NCBI GenBank assembly: GCA_964457455.1 | Contig: CAYWJN010000050.1 | Span: forward strand, 1 to 19,748 | Direction: 5' to 3' | Origin: JABMPU01 sp964457455 | GTDB lineage: Bacteria; Cloacimonadota; Cloacimonadia; Cloacimonadales; TCS61 | DNA length: 19,748 nt | Shown here: positions 8,039 through 16,500 of the stretch, one piece after another | Numbering within the stretch: the stretch's first letter is position 1 | How the letters are laid out: the number at the start of each line of letters is the position of its first letter | Made by a program: the position numbers and the translations under genes | Notes under the pieces: generated by a model | What the model saw: only the letters and a program-made list of their open reading frames with translations | Told to the model about the DNA's origin: nothing | The model's database searches: none

Positions 8039-9239
8039 AAGAAATAGATTTCTAAAAATTTATTTTGTTGTTGGAAGTTTACTTATCTTGATGTTTTTCA
8101 TCATTTACACAAATATACTTCTCACCAATATACGCAAAGATGTTCAGGTGGTACCCGACCTTTATTCGAAATTCCTGAGTTTGCCGGCAAGTGTGAACCT
8201 GGAACACTTTCTTTTTCAATATTTTATGGAAGAAATCATTCCCAAAATCGATTACCCTATTATTCTCGTTGATAGTCTGAGAATTCCTTTTTCGTGGGAA
8301 AATATAGATATTGAAAAGAAAAGATTTTCAGAATTAGATTTGAAACAGCAAAAGGTTCTTCTGAAAATGGTCAGGAAAATGGAAGCACAAAAAAATGTAA
8401 TTCCGCTGAAATTCAATGTGGAAGACGAAAAAGTTCACAGCTTTGTTTATTTTGGTGATTCCAAAACATTAATAGAATTAAAATTGATGCCTTATATCGG
8501 GACGGGGCTTTTTTTAATTTTCTTATTGTTAGGAATTTACGGCGTGATAATTCTTAAGAAAAATGAACGTGATATCATCTGGGTTGGTTTGGCAAAAGAA
8601 ACAGCACACCAGTTTGGCACGCCTTTATCTTCTTTGGGAGGATGGCTGAATATTCTTTCTATGAAATTACAGGAAAAGAAAGATGATCTGAAAATGCTGG
8701 AAATATTGCAATATATGAATGCAGATGTTGACAGGCTTAATAAAATTGCATCCAGGTTTGGCAAAGTCGGCTCAATATTGATTCACCAGAAAACGAATCT
8801 GCATGATACAATTCTGGAAACAGTCGAACTTTTTAAAAGAAGATTGCCAAGTATTGCTAAAAAATTAACCATAAAATTTGAAAGTGAAATTAAAGGTAAA
8901 GAAATCAAAATTGATCCGGACCTGATAAAGTGGACTTTGGAGAATATCATAAAAAACAGTATTGACGCAATGCAAAATAATGCTGGAAAAATTGAAATTA
9001 GAGCTTTTAGTTCAAACAGGAAAACATATATTCACATCAAAGACGAAGGTGTGGGAATGCAAAAATCTATGTATAAACGAATTTTTGTGCCCGGGATTAC
9101 TAACAAAAAACGCGGCTGGGGGCTTGGACTCAGCCTGGCAAAACGTATAATCGAAGAATATCACAACGGGAAAATTCGTGTTTTGGAAAGTGAAATAAAT
9201 AAAGGAACCACGCTTGAAATCGTGTTACCGGAGGAATAA
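8004..9239 (+). CDS. Sensor histidine kinase
   Basis: A 411-residue membrane kinase. Transmembrane segments at ~17-38 and ~165-185 flank an extracytoplasmic region of about 125 residues with no recognisable domain; no HAMP or PAS is evident. The phospho-acceptor helix is AKETAHQFGTPLSSLGGWL with His202. The residue after it is Gln rather than the more common Glu, as in an HQxGTP subgroup known from FCB bacteria. The ATP-binding domain has an N box (NIIKNSIDAM), G1 (DEGVGM), F (IFVPGITNKKRG) and G2 (GWGLGLSLAKRII). The start at 8004 lies within mazG, but GGAG eight bases upstream and the membrane segment support it. No response regulator is adjacent; the nearest is the lone receiver at 5801-6178. 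Confidence 0.92.
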   Translation: MKSGILQKKTSRRNRFLKIYFVVGSLLILMFFIIYTNILLTNIRKDVQVVPDLYSKFLSLPASVNLEHFLFQYFMEEIIPKIDYPIILVDSLRIPFSWENIDIEKKRFSELDLKQQKVLLKMVRKMEAQKNVIPLKFNVEDEKVHSFVYFGDSKTLIELKLMPYIGTGLFLIFLLLGIYGVIILKKNERDIIWVGLAKETAHQFGTPLSSLGGWLNILSMKLQEKKDDLKMLEILQYMNADVDRLNKIASRFGKVGSILIHQKTNLHDTILETVELFKRRLPSIAKKLTIKFESEIKGKEIKIDPDLIKWTLENIIKNSIDAMQNNAGKIEIRAFSSNRKTYIHIKDEGVGMQKSMYKRIFVPGITNKKRGWGLGLSLAKRIIEEYHNGKIRVLESEINKGTTLEIVLPEE

Positions 9240-9350
9240 AAAACCATGAAAAAGATGAGGATAAGACGAAGTTGAAGGCAATTATTTTTTTCTACTTGAT
9301 ATTATATTTATCAAATTGATTTTGGCATAAGAGGTTAAGAGAAAAATTCA

Positions 9351-9689
9351 ATGATGAATAATGAAATAGAATTAAACAATTGGAAAAAAAGCGATATAAA
9401 TGTCGATTCTCTTTGGATAATTAATGAAAGAGATAAAAGAGGAAAACATAAAAATATTTATCATGGTAATTTTATTCCACAAATTCCTTATCAATTGATA
9501 AAGAGATACTCTAAAGAGAATGAAACAGTTTTTGAACCTTTTATGGGAAGCGGAACAACTCTTTTCGAATGTGAAAACTTAAACAGGAAATATATCGGTT
9601 TCGATATAAATCCTGAAATGATAAGTTTTGTCGATTCGCAAATGCAAAATGATTTATTTTATAAATTACTTTTATATGTAGGAGGATAA
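9351..9689 (+). CDS. Truncated site-specific DNA methyltransferase
   Basis: A 112-residue product carrying the N-terminal part of a SAM-dependent DNA methyltransferase. RGKHKNIYHGNFIPQIPYQL leads into motif I, FEPFMGSGTTLFECE, and then RKYIGFDINPE (motif II). In families with this H-x-G-x-F-x-P-x-I-P lead-in, a target-recognition segment and the catalytic DPPY/HPPY motif follow. Here the frame ends about 20 residues after motif II with no such motif, so the enzyme should be inactive on its own. The short tail (QNDLFYKLLLYVGG) may come from a deletion joint. The stop is three bases before the restriction endonuclease ATG, as in an intact operon. Local G+C is clearly lower than in the flanking genes. 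Alternatively it is a SAM-binding relic under no selection. Confidence 0.75.
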   Translation: MMNNEIELNNWKKSDINVDSLWIINERDKRGKHKNIYHGNFIPQIPYQLIKRYSKENETVFEPFMGSGTTLFECENLNRKYIGFDINPEMISFVDSQMQNDLFYKLLLYVGG

Positions 9690-9692
9690 ATT

Positions 9693-10421
9693 ATGCATAA
9701 AAAAGATTTAACATATTCGAAAGCTATTGAACAAGTTATGATAAAAAATGGTTATTTTGCGCCATTAAAACTTATTTATAAACATATTTGGAAATATAAA
9801 GATAAAACAAAAATTAAAGGAATAACACCAAACTTCACGATTCAAGCAATAGTTCAACGAGATTCGAGATTTACTAGAATTGGATTAGGTGTTTATGCAT
9901 TAACAGAATATTTGGATAGATTGCCTAAAGAAATTGAACCAAAAAATGAAAATGAACGTAAAGAAAGAAAACACGCCATTATACAAGGAATGCTTTTAGA
10001 AATAGGAAACTTTAAAAAAGAAATATCCGACACATATACCAATGATAAAAAGTGGATATTCCAAGGAAAAAAATTAGGAAATCTTTCGACTATAGAAAAC
10101 ATTCCGGATTTTACTTATAAGAATATAATTAATAATTCAGCCCGTTTTATCGATGTAATTTGGTTTAATGAAAGACGATTCCCTTTTTCATTTTTCGAAG
10201 TTGAACATTCGACTGATTTTAGAGATGCATTAATAAAATTTTATGAATTACAGGATTTTTATGCAAAATTCTATTGTGTTTCAGAACAAAAAAGATATGA
10301 AAAATTTCAAAAAGAAATAAATAAAAGTGCATTTAAACCACTTATAAATAGGGTAAAATTTCTGCCATACGATCAAGTAGAGAATGATTATAAAATCGCT
10401 CTAAGGAGAACTTATTTATGA
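9693..10421 (+). CDS. Type II-like restriction endonuclease with HARE-type HTH domain
   Basis: A 242-residue protein. Residues ~5-75 (LTYSKAIEQVMIKNGYFAPL to IGLGVYAL) match the HB1/ASXL/restriction-endonuclease winged-helix domain found at the start of some restriction enzymes. The C-terminal part has a PD-(D/E)xK-like core: D154 in FIDVIWF, then E169 and E171 in FFEVEHSTDF. The usual Lys is replaced by a Glu-type variant, so the assignment rests on the overall pattern. The ribosome-binding site is strong (GGAGG, 9681-9685). It follows a truncated methyltransferase and is coupled by ATGA to the next small gene. The sequence is unusually AT-rich (14 G or C in 60 bases at 9721-9780 and again at 10081-10140), suggesting transfer. 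Function is inferred from domain and neighbours; cleavage specificity is unknown. Confidence 0.7.
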   Translation: MHKKDLTYSKAIEQVMIKNGYFAPLKLIYKHIWKYKDKTKIKGITPNFTIQAIVQRDSRFTRIGLGVYALTEYLDRLPKEIEPKNENERKERKHAIIQGMLLEIGNFKKEISDTYTNDKKWIFQGKKLGNLSTIENIPDFTYKNIINNSARFIDVIWFNERRFPFSFFEVEHSTDFRDALIKFYELQDFYAKFYCVSEQKRYEKFQKEINKSAFKPLINRVKFLPYDQVENDYKIALRRTYL

Positions 10422-10678
10422 TTACATTTAACATAGAAGAACTTACTGCTTATACTTATTTAAGTGAAGAAATATGTCTCTCAATTCTTGGAATGGTAGA
10501 AATAGAATTTGGAGAAATTGGAAGTTTTTTGGTTGAAGACAATTGTGTTTCTTTCAGAGTATATAGAGGATACTATGAAGATGCTCCACAAATCGTTGAT
10601 AATGGTTCAATTATACTTAAATTTATAGATAAATTTGAACATGATTTTACATTGTCTTATGAAATTGAAATAAGTTGA
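10418..10678 (+). CDS. Small acidic protein coupled to the restriction endonuclease gene
   Basis: An 86-residue protein I do not recognise. Its ATG overlaps the stop of the preceding gene in the sequence ATGA, implying translational coupling. It contains about 17 Asp/Glu against four Lys/Arg, giving a strong negative charge, and shows alternating hydrophobic beta-strand-like stretches (VEIEFGEIGSFLVE, SIILKFIDKF, TLSYEIEIS). There is no signal peptide or membrane span. Its position suggests a part in the restriction locus. An inhibitor or DNA-mimic role is only a guess from charge. Confidence 0.6.
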   Translation: MITFNIEELTAYTYLSEEICLSILGMVEIEFGEIGSFLVEDNCVSFRVYRGYYEDAPQIVDNGSIILKFIDKFEHDFTLSYEIEIS

Positions 10679-10714
10679 AGATAATTATGTTTTTTTTCTT
10701 TGCAAGTTTATTAG

Positions 10715-10936
10715 AAAACACTGATTAAAAATGCAAAATTTAAATACATATTTTTAAGTTATAATAATGAAGGCTTAATGACGGAATCAGAAGTAAGAAA
10801 AATTATGAGCAAATATGGTTTTTATGATATAATAAAAAAAGATTATCAACGATTCAAAGCAGATAAGACTGAAAATAGAAATCACAAAGCAGATTCAACT
10901 GTTGAATATTTACACATTCTAGAAAAACCAATTTAA
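10715..10936 (+). pseudogene. C-terminal relic of a D12-class DNA adenine methyltransferase
   Basis: Between stops at 10712 and 10934 the frame reads about 73 residues, including FKYIFLSYNNEGLMTESEV, then KYGFYDI, DYQRFKADKTENRNHKAD and TVEYLHILEK. The SYNNEGLM...RFKADK...EYLHILEK order is the typical C-terminal end of D12-class (COG3392-like) adenine-specific DNA methylases. The N-terminal SAM-binding and DPPY parts are missing, and no Shine-Dalgarno sequence or plausible start precedes the conserved block; an internal ATG at 10778 would give only 52 residues. I read it as a decayed second methyltransferase of the restriction islet. The 36 bases before it (from 10679) hold nothing I can name. 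Confidence 0.7.
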
Positions 10937-10999
10937 TAAATAGAAGAAAAATGTTCATGCTATGTATCCTGATGGAATGAAATATATGGAGTTGCCATT

Positions 11000-12580
11000 A
11001 TGAAGGAAAAGCAAAATTATTATATCCTTTCACGTGAAGAAATGTATTTTTTAGATAAATATACGATTGAAAAAATCGGTATTCCCGGCAAAGAGTTGAT
11101 GGAAAAAGCAGGTAGAGGATGTGCGGAGTTTATCAGAAATGAATTATTAAGTTATCCCGGGAATATGGAAGAAACCTTTAAAGGGTCAAGCGAGAAGAAT
11201 CTGGAGAAAGAGACCTTTTCAAGGTTCAAAGTAGCTGTTTTTTGCGGCAACGGCAATAACGGGGGAGACGGTTTTGTTATCGCTCGCTATCTCAAAAATT
11301 GGAAATATTACCCAAAAATATTTTTGCTTGGAAGCACTGACAAAATGAGTCCTGAAACTTTTGAAAATTATAAATCGTGCTTAGAACGACAAATTGAAAT
11401 CGATAAAATTCATAGTGCTAAAGAACTGAATGCTCTTTCAGAGTTTGATTTAATTGTAGATGCCATTTTCGGTATTGGTTTGCAAGGCACAATTCGAGGT
11501 TGGAAAGCAGATATAATTGATAAAATAAATAAATCTGGAAAACTGGTTGTTACCATTGATATTGTTAGCGGAGTCGATGCGAATACCGGACAAGCAGAAG
11601 TTGCTGTAAATGCAGACTACACGCTTACAATGGCTGCTTATAAATGTGGACATTTCATAGAAAAAGGCAGAGAAAAAAGTGGAATTATAAAAGTAATTGA
11701 TATTGGAATTCCAGATGAACTCTATGAAAAGTTTCCTTCTAAAGCAAAACTTATTTATGACAGGAATGTGAAATATCCAAAACGGTTTCCGCTTTCCCAT
11801 AAAGGACATTACGGTAGAGTTGGAATTATTGCCGGCTCTCCCGGTTTTTCCGGAGCAGCAATAATGGCATGCAGAGCAGCGTTACGTTCAGGAGCAGGAT
11901 TAATAACACTCTTTCATCCAAAAGGTATGGAATTGATATTTGAAAACCAATTACTGGAAGTTATGACGTATTCAATTCCGGATTTATCGGAAGTCGGGAA
12001 GTTTGATGATTTTTTCAAAAAACTTAACTCAATGGATGCTCTTCTGATTGGACCCGGAATGGGCACGACTCCCAAAGCAAAAGAGCTGATAAATTTTGTT
12101 TTGCAGAATTGGGAAAAACCTGCAATTCTGGATGCTGATGCTTTGAATATATTATCTGAAAATGAAGATTTGTTAAAATTAATTATCAATAAACCGTTCA
12201 TTCTCACACCTCATATCGGGGAATTTGCCAAGCTTTCTCACAAATCGATTCCAGAAATTTTGGCTGACCCTTTAAGAGCATTAGAAGAATTTACTCAAAA
12301 ATATAAAACTTGCGTCTTATTGAAAAGTGCCACCACGATTTTTGCTGATGAAAAAGAATTTATTTTTGATATTTCCGGAAATGACGGGCTTTCTACCGGA
12401 GGAAGCGGAGATGTTCTTGCCGGCATTATAGTTTCTTTTTTAGGGCAGAAACTATCATTTAAAGATGCTGCAATATCTGCTTCCTATTTAATGGGGAAAA
12501 CAGCAGAGAAACTGGCAAAAACCAGGAAGCCGGCATCTATCATTCCTTCAGATATTATTGAAAAGATATTTAAATATTGA
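11000..12580 (+). CDS. nnr: Bifunctional NAD(P)H-hydrate epimerase / ADP-dependent dehydratase
   Basis: A 526-residue fusion of the two NAD(P)HX repair enzymes. The N-terminal YjeF_N-type epimerase (~1-225) carries FCGNGNNGGDGFVIARYL and interconverts R- and S-NADHX. The C-terminal carbohydrate-kinase-like dehydratase (~250-526) carries GPGMGTT, LDADALN, LTPHIGEFAKL and NDGLSTGGSGDVLAGI; it dehydrates S-NAD(P)HX to NAD(P)H using a nucleotide. All hallmark motifs are intact and the length is that of the usual fusion. GGAG stands eight bases before the ATG. The 320 bases upstream contain only methyltransferase remains and no obvious promoter. After the stop a small hairpin (ATTTCTT-AAC-AAGAAAT, 12592-12608) precedes the HEPN gene. 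Confidence 0.95.
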   Translation: MKEKQNYYILSREEMYFLDKYTIEKIGIPGKELMEKAGRGCAEFIRNELLSYPGNMEETFKGSSEKNLEKETFSRFKVAVFCGNGNNGGDGFVIARYLKNWKYYPKIFLLGSTDKMSPETFENYKSCLERQIEIDKIHSAKELNALSEFDLIVDAIFGIGLQGTIRGWKADIIDKINKSGKLVVTIDIVSGVDANTGQAEVAVNADYTLTMAAYKCGHFIEKGREKSGIIKVIDIGIPDELYEKFPSKAKLIYDRNVKYPKRFPLSHKGHYGRVGIIAGSPGFSGAAIMACRAALRSGAGLITLFHPKGMELIFENQLLEVMTYSIPDLSEVGKFDDFFKKLNSMDALLIGPGMGTTPKAKELINFVLQNWEKPAILDADALNILSENEDLLKLIINKPFILTPHIGEFAKLSHKSIPEILADPLRALEEFTQKYKTCVLLKSATTIFADEKEFIFDISGNDGLSTGGSGDVLAGIIVSFLGQKLSFKDAAISASYLMGKTAEKLAKTRKPASIIPSDIIEKIFKY

Positions 12581-12654
12581 CAGAAAAATGAATTTCTTAA
12601 CAAGAAATCGGATATTAAAAAATAAAAAAAGAGCAATAAGCTGGAGAAAGAGCA

Positions 12655-13056
12655 ATGACTATTAAAGAACATATTGGATATTGGCTGAAAAGTGCTAATC
12701 ATGATTTAGAAATTGCAGAAAGTTTATTTGATTCAGGCAAATACGATTGGTGCTTATTTATTGGGCATTTGGTATTGGAAAAAGTACTTAAAGCAATATA
12801 TGTTCAAAACAGCAATAATAGAATTCCGCCGAAAATTCATAACCTTGTAAGATTAGCAGAAATAGGCAAATTACAATTATCGCAGGAAGATAAGATATTC
12901 CTTGATGAAGTAAATGATTTTAATTTGGAAGTACGTTATCCTGATTATAAACAGGATTTCTACGAATTATGTACAGAAGAATATACGAAGAAGTATTTTA
13001 GAAAGATAAAGGAGTTTCATCAATGGCTGGTTTACCAGATAGAGTTAGAAAAATAA
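12655..13056 (+). CDS. hepT: HEPN-domain toxin of a HEPN/MNT pair
   Basis: A 133-residue HEPN-domain protein, largely helical (LKSANHDLEIAESLFDSGKY, CLFIGHLVLEKVLKAIY). The R-x(4-6)-H ribonuclease signature of HEPN toxins is met by R56-IPPKI-H62, and an EVRYPDY segment typical of this family follows. In characterised HepT/MntA systems the HEPN protein is an RNase toxin. GGAG lies eight bases before the ATG. The last 34 bases overlap the nucleotidyltransferase gene, the usual arrangement. Assignment to toxin-antitoxin function is from family and pairing, not from the sequence alone. Confidence 0.85.
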   Translation: MTIKEHIGYWLKSANHDLEIAESLFDSGKYDWCLFIGHLVLEKVLKAIYVQNSNNRIPPKIHNLVRLAEIGKLQLSQEDKIFLDEVNDFNLEVRYPDYKQDFYELCTEEYTKKYFRKIKEFHQWLVYQIELEK

Positions 13057-13340
13057 TCGATAAATATATAATTGCGCTAAATAAAGAAAATTTCCAGATA
13101 CAAAGCGTTTATCTTTTTGGAAGCTATGCAAATGGAACAAACAGTGAATGGAGCGATATCGATTTAGCAATTGTTTCCAATGTTTTTGACGGGATTAGAA
13201 TTAAAGACCGAAGCAAGATTAGAAGAATTACACTTGGAATAAGTAGCGATATTGAGGTTTTACCGTTTAATCCAAAAGATTTCACAAAAGGAAATCCTCT
13301 TGCCAGAGAAATATTTGAGACAGGCATTAAAATATTATAG
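13023..13340 (+). CDS. mntA: MNT-type nucleotidyltransferase antitoxin
   Basis: A 105-residue minimal nucleotidyltransferase. The pol-beta-type active site is intact: LFGSYANGTNSEWSDIDLAI gives the GS (33-34) and D45-x-D47 residues, and SDIEVLPF (D76/E78) supplies a candidate third acid. In HEPN/MNT systems such a protein neutralises the HEPN toxin, by adding AMP to it in studied cases. The start is set by GGAG at 13011-13014, eight bases upstream and inside the toxin gene. A hairpin with a following T-rich run lies 40 bases after the stop. Confidence 0.88.
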   Translation: MAGLPDRVRKIIDKYIIALNKENFQIQSVYLFGSYANGTNSEWSDIDLAIVSNVFDGIRIKDRSKIRRITLGISSDIEVLPFNPKDFTKGNPLAREIFETGIKIL

Positions 13341-13380
13341 TAAGTTATTACTTTAAATTAATGAAAATTTTCAGCATAAT

Positions 13381-13412
13381 CCTCAAGAATTTGCCAAATT
13401 GAGGAATTTTTT
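13381..13412 (+). terminator. Probable terminator after the HEPN/MNT pair
   Basis: CCTCAA (13381-13386) and TTGAGG (13399-13404) form a 6-bp stem with a 12-base loop, followed by AATTTTTT. The stem is short, so this is a modest candidate. The rest of the 248-base gap up to 13588 shows only AT-rich sequence and a small hairpin at 13555-13574. Confidence 0.5.
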
Positions 13413-13554
13413 AAATTCTTAACAAGGTATTCATGGTCTCCTCAGCGTTCAACGAGACACAAAATTTATACTATTTAGGATTTCAGAGAAATTATTTATT
13501 GGCACTAATTGATGTCGGTTCTCTTTGTTATTGTATCTTATGCGGTCCATAAAA

Positions 13555-13574
13555 GCGAAATATTAAATTTTCGC
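13555..13574 (+). promoter_or_regulatory. Small hairpin in the leader of the lamin-tail gene
   Basis: GCGAAA and TTTCGC pair over 6 bp around an AT-only loop of eight bases, ending three bases before the GAAGG ribosome-binding site. It may be an mRNA leader structure; there is no further support for regulation. Confidence 0.3.
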
Positions 13575-13588
13575 CTGAAGGAAATGAT

Positions 13589-16500
13589 ATGAAAAGAATT
13601 ATGTGTTTTCTTTTTATGTTTAGTATTTTTTCATTTTTATTCTCTCAAAATATCGTAATAAATGAAGCTTTATACGATCCAGCAGGAGCAGATACAGGCT
13701 ATGAATGGATTGAGCTTTACAACGCGGGAGAACAAGGTGTAAATTTAAATGGATGGATAATCCAGAAAGCAGGAAGTCAATTTGAACTTGTTTATGCCTT
13801 TGATTTATTTTCAGGATATTCGATAGCTCCTCATTCCTATTTTCTAATCGGAGAAGAGTTTGTTCCCAACACTGATCTCACTACCGATCTCACCTTCCAA
13901 AATGGAGGAACTGCAACCGATGGGATCAGGATAGTATCTGCTGATGCAATTTATACTGATACAGTTTTATATGATTCACCAAATTCAAATAATCTTCCTG
14001 ATGATATTTCGAATCCAGGAGAATATTTTGCACCTGATGTGGATGGAGGAAATTCTCTCGCTCGAAAACATGATGGGGAAGATTCTAATAATTGTGAAAT
14101 TGATTTTTTTGAATGTGAAAATCCAACTCCAGGTGAACCGAATTTATATCCAGTGGATCTGGCAATTTATGAGCTGAATATTGCTGAAATAGAGAGCATC
14201 TTATGGCTGGAAACAGAGGTTTTCAATTTATCCACAGAAATTGTGGATAACTCAACAGCAAGCTTGGAAATCACCATTAATAATAGCCCTTTCAACGTTT
14301 ATGATTTACCAGAGATTCTGCCTGAAAGTTACATTGTTTTTTCTTGTGAACTCGGTTCGTTCCCAGATGGATATTATGTCACTTCTGCAACAGTTAACTA
14401 TCCATTTGATAATAACTTAGAAAACAACTCAGCATCAAATTCGGTTTTAATTGGAAGTTCTCCTCTGGTTTTGAATGAAGTAATGTTCAAGCCGGCTGCG
14501 AGCAATCAGGAATGGATTGAAATCTTCAATCGTTCTGCAAGTGGATATCTTGTGGATAACTTCGCAATAATCGATGCTTCCGGCGGTCAAATCAGCTTTT
14601 CCGGCTCTATCGAGTCTCAGGATTTTCTGGTTGTGTGCCCAGACCAGAATTTACTCTTGGAAATCTATCCTGAAGCAAATCCTGATAATATCGCCGAAGC
14701 AGTAAGTTGGACTGTTTTGAATAATACTGAAGAAAGTTTGAAATTGGTAGATCAGTACGAAACAAAATTCGATTCTACATCTTATGAGGGAAGCAATTGC
14801 CCAACGAATTTTTCTATCGAAAGAGTTAATCCTTTCATAGATGAAAATATTATCTGGGAAATATGTCAGGATAGCTTGGGAGCAACTCCAACTTTTCAGA
14901 ACAGTCTTTTACCGTTTGAAAAAGATTTGGAGCTTGTTGCTGACGATTTTGAAGTTCAGCAAAACCAAATCGAACATTCTGTTATTATTAAAAATATTGG
15001 TTTGGAAAATATTACATCGGGTTATTTTGTTTGTTCATCAATTTTAAACGGGGAATATCCCGGAATTGTAGTCTACGAGGAAAATCTTACAATTGATGAT
15101 TCTCTGAATTTCTCTTTTTTCACAGAACTTCCACCTATTGGATATACTACCTTTAAATATGAAATAATTTCAATCGAAGATTTGAATGAATACAACAATA
15201 TTGATTTTAGTTTTTATAATAATAATGCTCTTCCTTTTGTAGTTAACGAAATTATGTACAATCCCAATGAAGAAGAACCGGAATGGCTGGAATTGAAAAT
15301 AAACAACTTTATTCCCGATCTTGATCAAATTTATATTATTGTTAGCGACGATTCTGTAACCATTCCAATTTCAGATAATGATTTTATCCTCCTGACAGAT
15401 TCGGAAGAAGATTCTTTATTTTTGGAAAATAACTATAATTTGTCGAATGTTCCAATTTATATCAATCTTGGAAATCTCTCTAATAGCGGTGAACAGATAT
15501 CTATAATTGATGTTCACGGGAATACTATTGAGAGTTTTTTCTATGATCCTGATTGGAATGATGAACTCGATGGAGTTTCTATTGAAAGAAAAAATCCGTT
15601 TTTACCAGCAGATTCCTGGAATTGGGGAGCATCAAATAATGTTTGCACTCCCGGAGCACAGAACAGTCTTTTACCATTTGAAAAAGATATGGAATTATCT
15701 TTTGCATCTTGCAGCGATACTTTAAATGGAATTTTCCATTCTGTTAAAATCAAGAATATTGGATTAAACCAGATCAATAATGCAATTTTGACCTGTTATT
15801 CTGCTCTTAATGGTTCCTCAAATGAGACTGAGATTTTCCAGGAAGAATTAACCATTGGGGATAGTTTGGAATATAATTTCACCTTAGAATATCCTGAAAT
15901 TGGATTTACTACTTTTCATTATGAAATTTATTCAGCAGAAGACAATAATCCCAGCAACAATAATGCTTATGATTTCTTTAATAATTATTCGCTTCCTTTT
16001 GTAGTGAATGAAATCATGTATCGCCCTTTTGATGAGCAACCTGAATGGATCGAATTAAAAATAAATGATTATATTCTTCATCTGAATAATATCTTGATTG
16101 TAGTTGATGAAGATACACTTCAAATACCTTTCTCAGATTCAAACTATATCTTAATAACAGGTTCTGAAGAGGATGTTCAATTTCTAATAGATAATTATAA
16201 TCTTACAAATGTTCCAATTTATGAAGGTTTAAGCTCTTTATCTAATTATGGAGAACAAATTGCTATTCTCGACGAATCTGAAAATTTAATTGAAAGTTTC
16301 TTCTATATTTCTGATTGGAATGATGATTTGAAAGGAGTTTCTGTCGAGCGGGTTAATCCCAGAATAATAGCGAATCCTGAGAACTGGGGACCTGCGGTTA
16401 ATGTGTGTACACCGGGAACTCAAAACAGTGTTTTTGTTCAGGTTTTACCATCTAGTGTGAAACTTTCTGTGAATCCCAATCCATTCTCACCATATCAAAG

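Noticed and set aside
9240..9350. Short ATG frame at 9246 between the kinase and the methyltransferase fragment
   Set aside because: Only nine codons with no ribosome-binding site.
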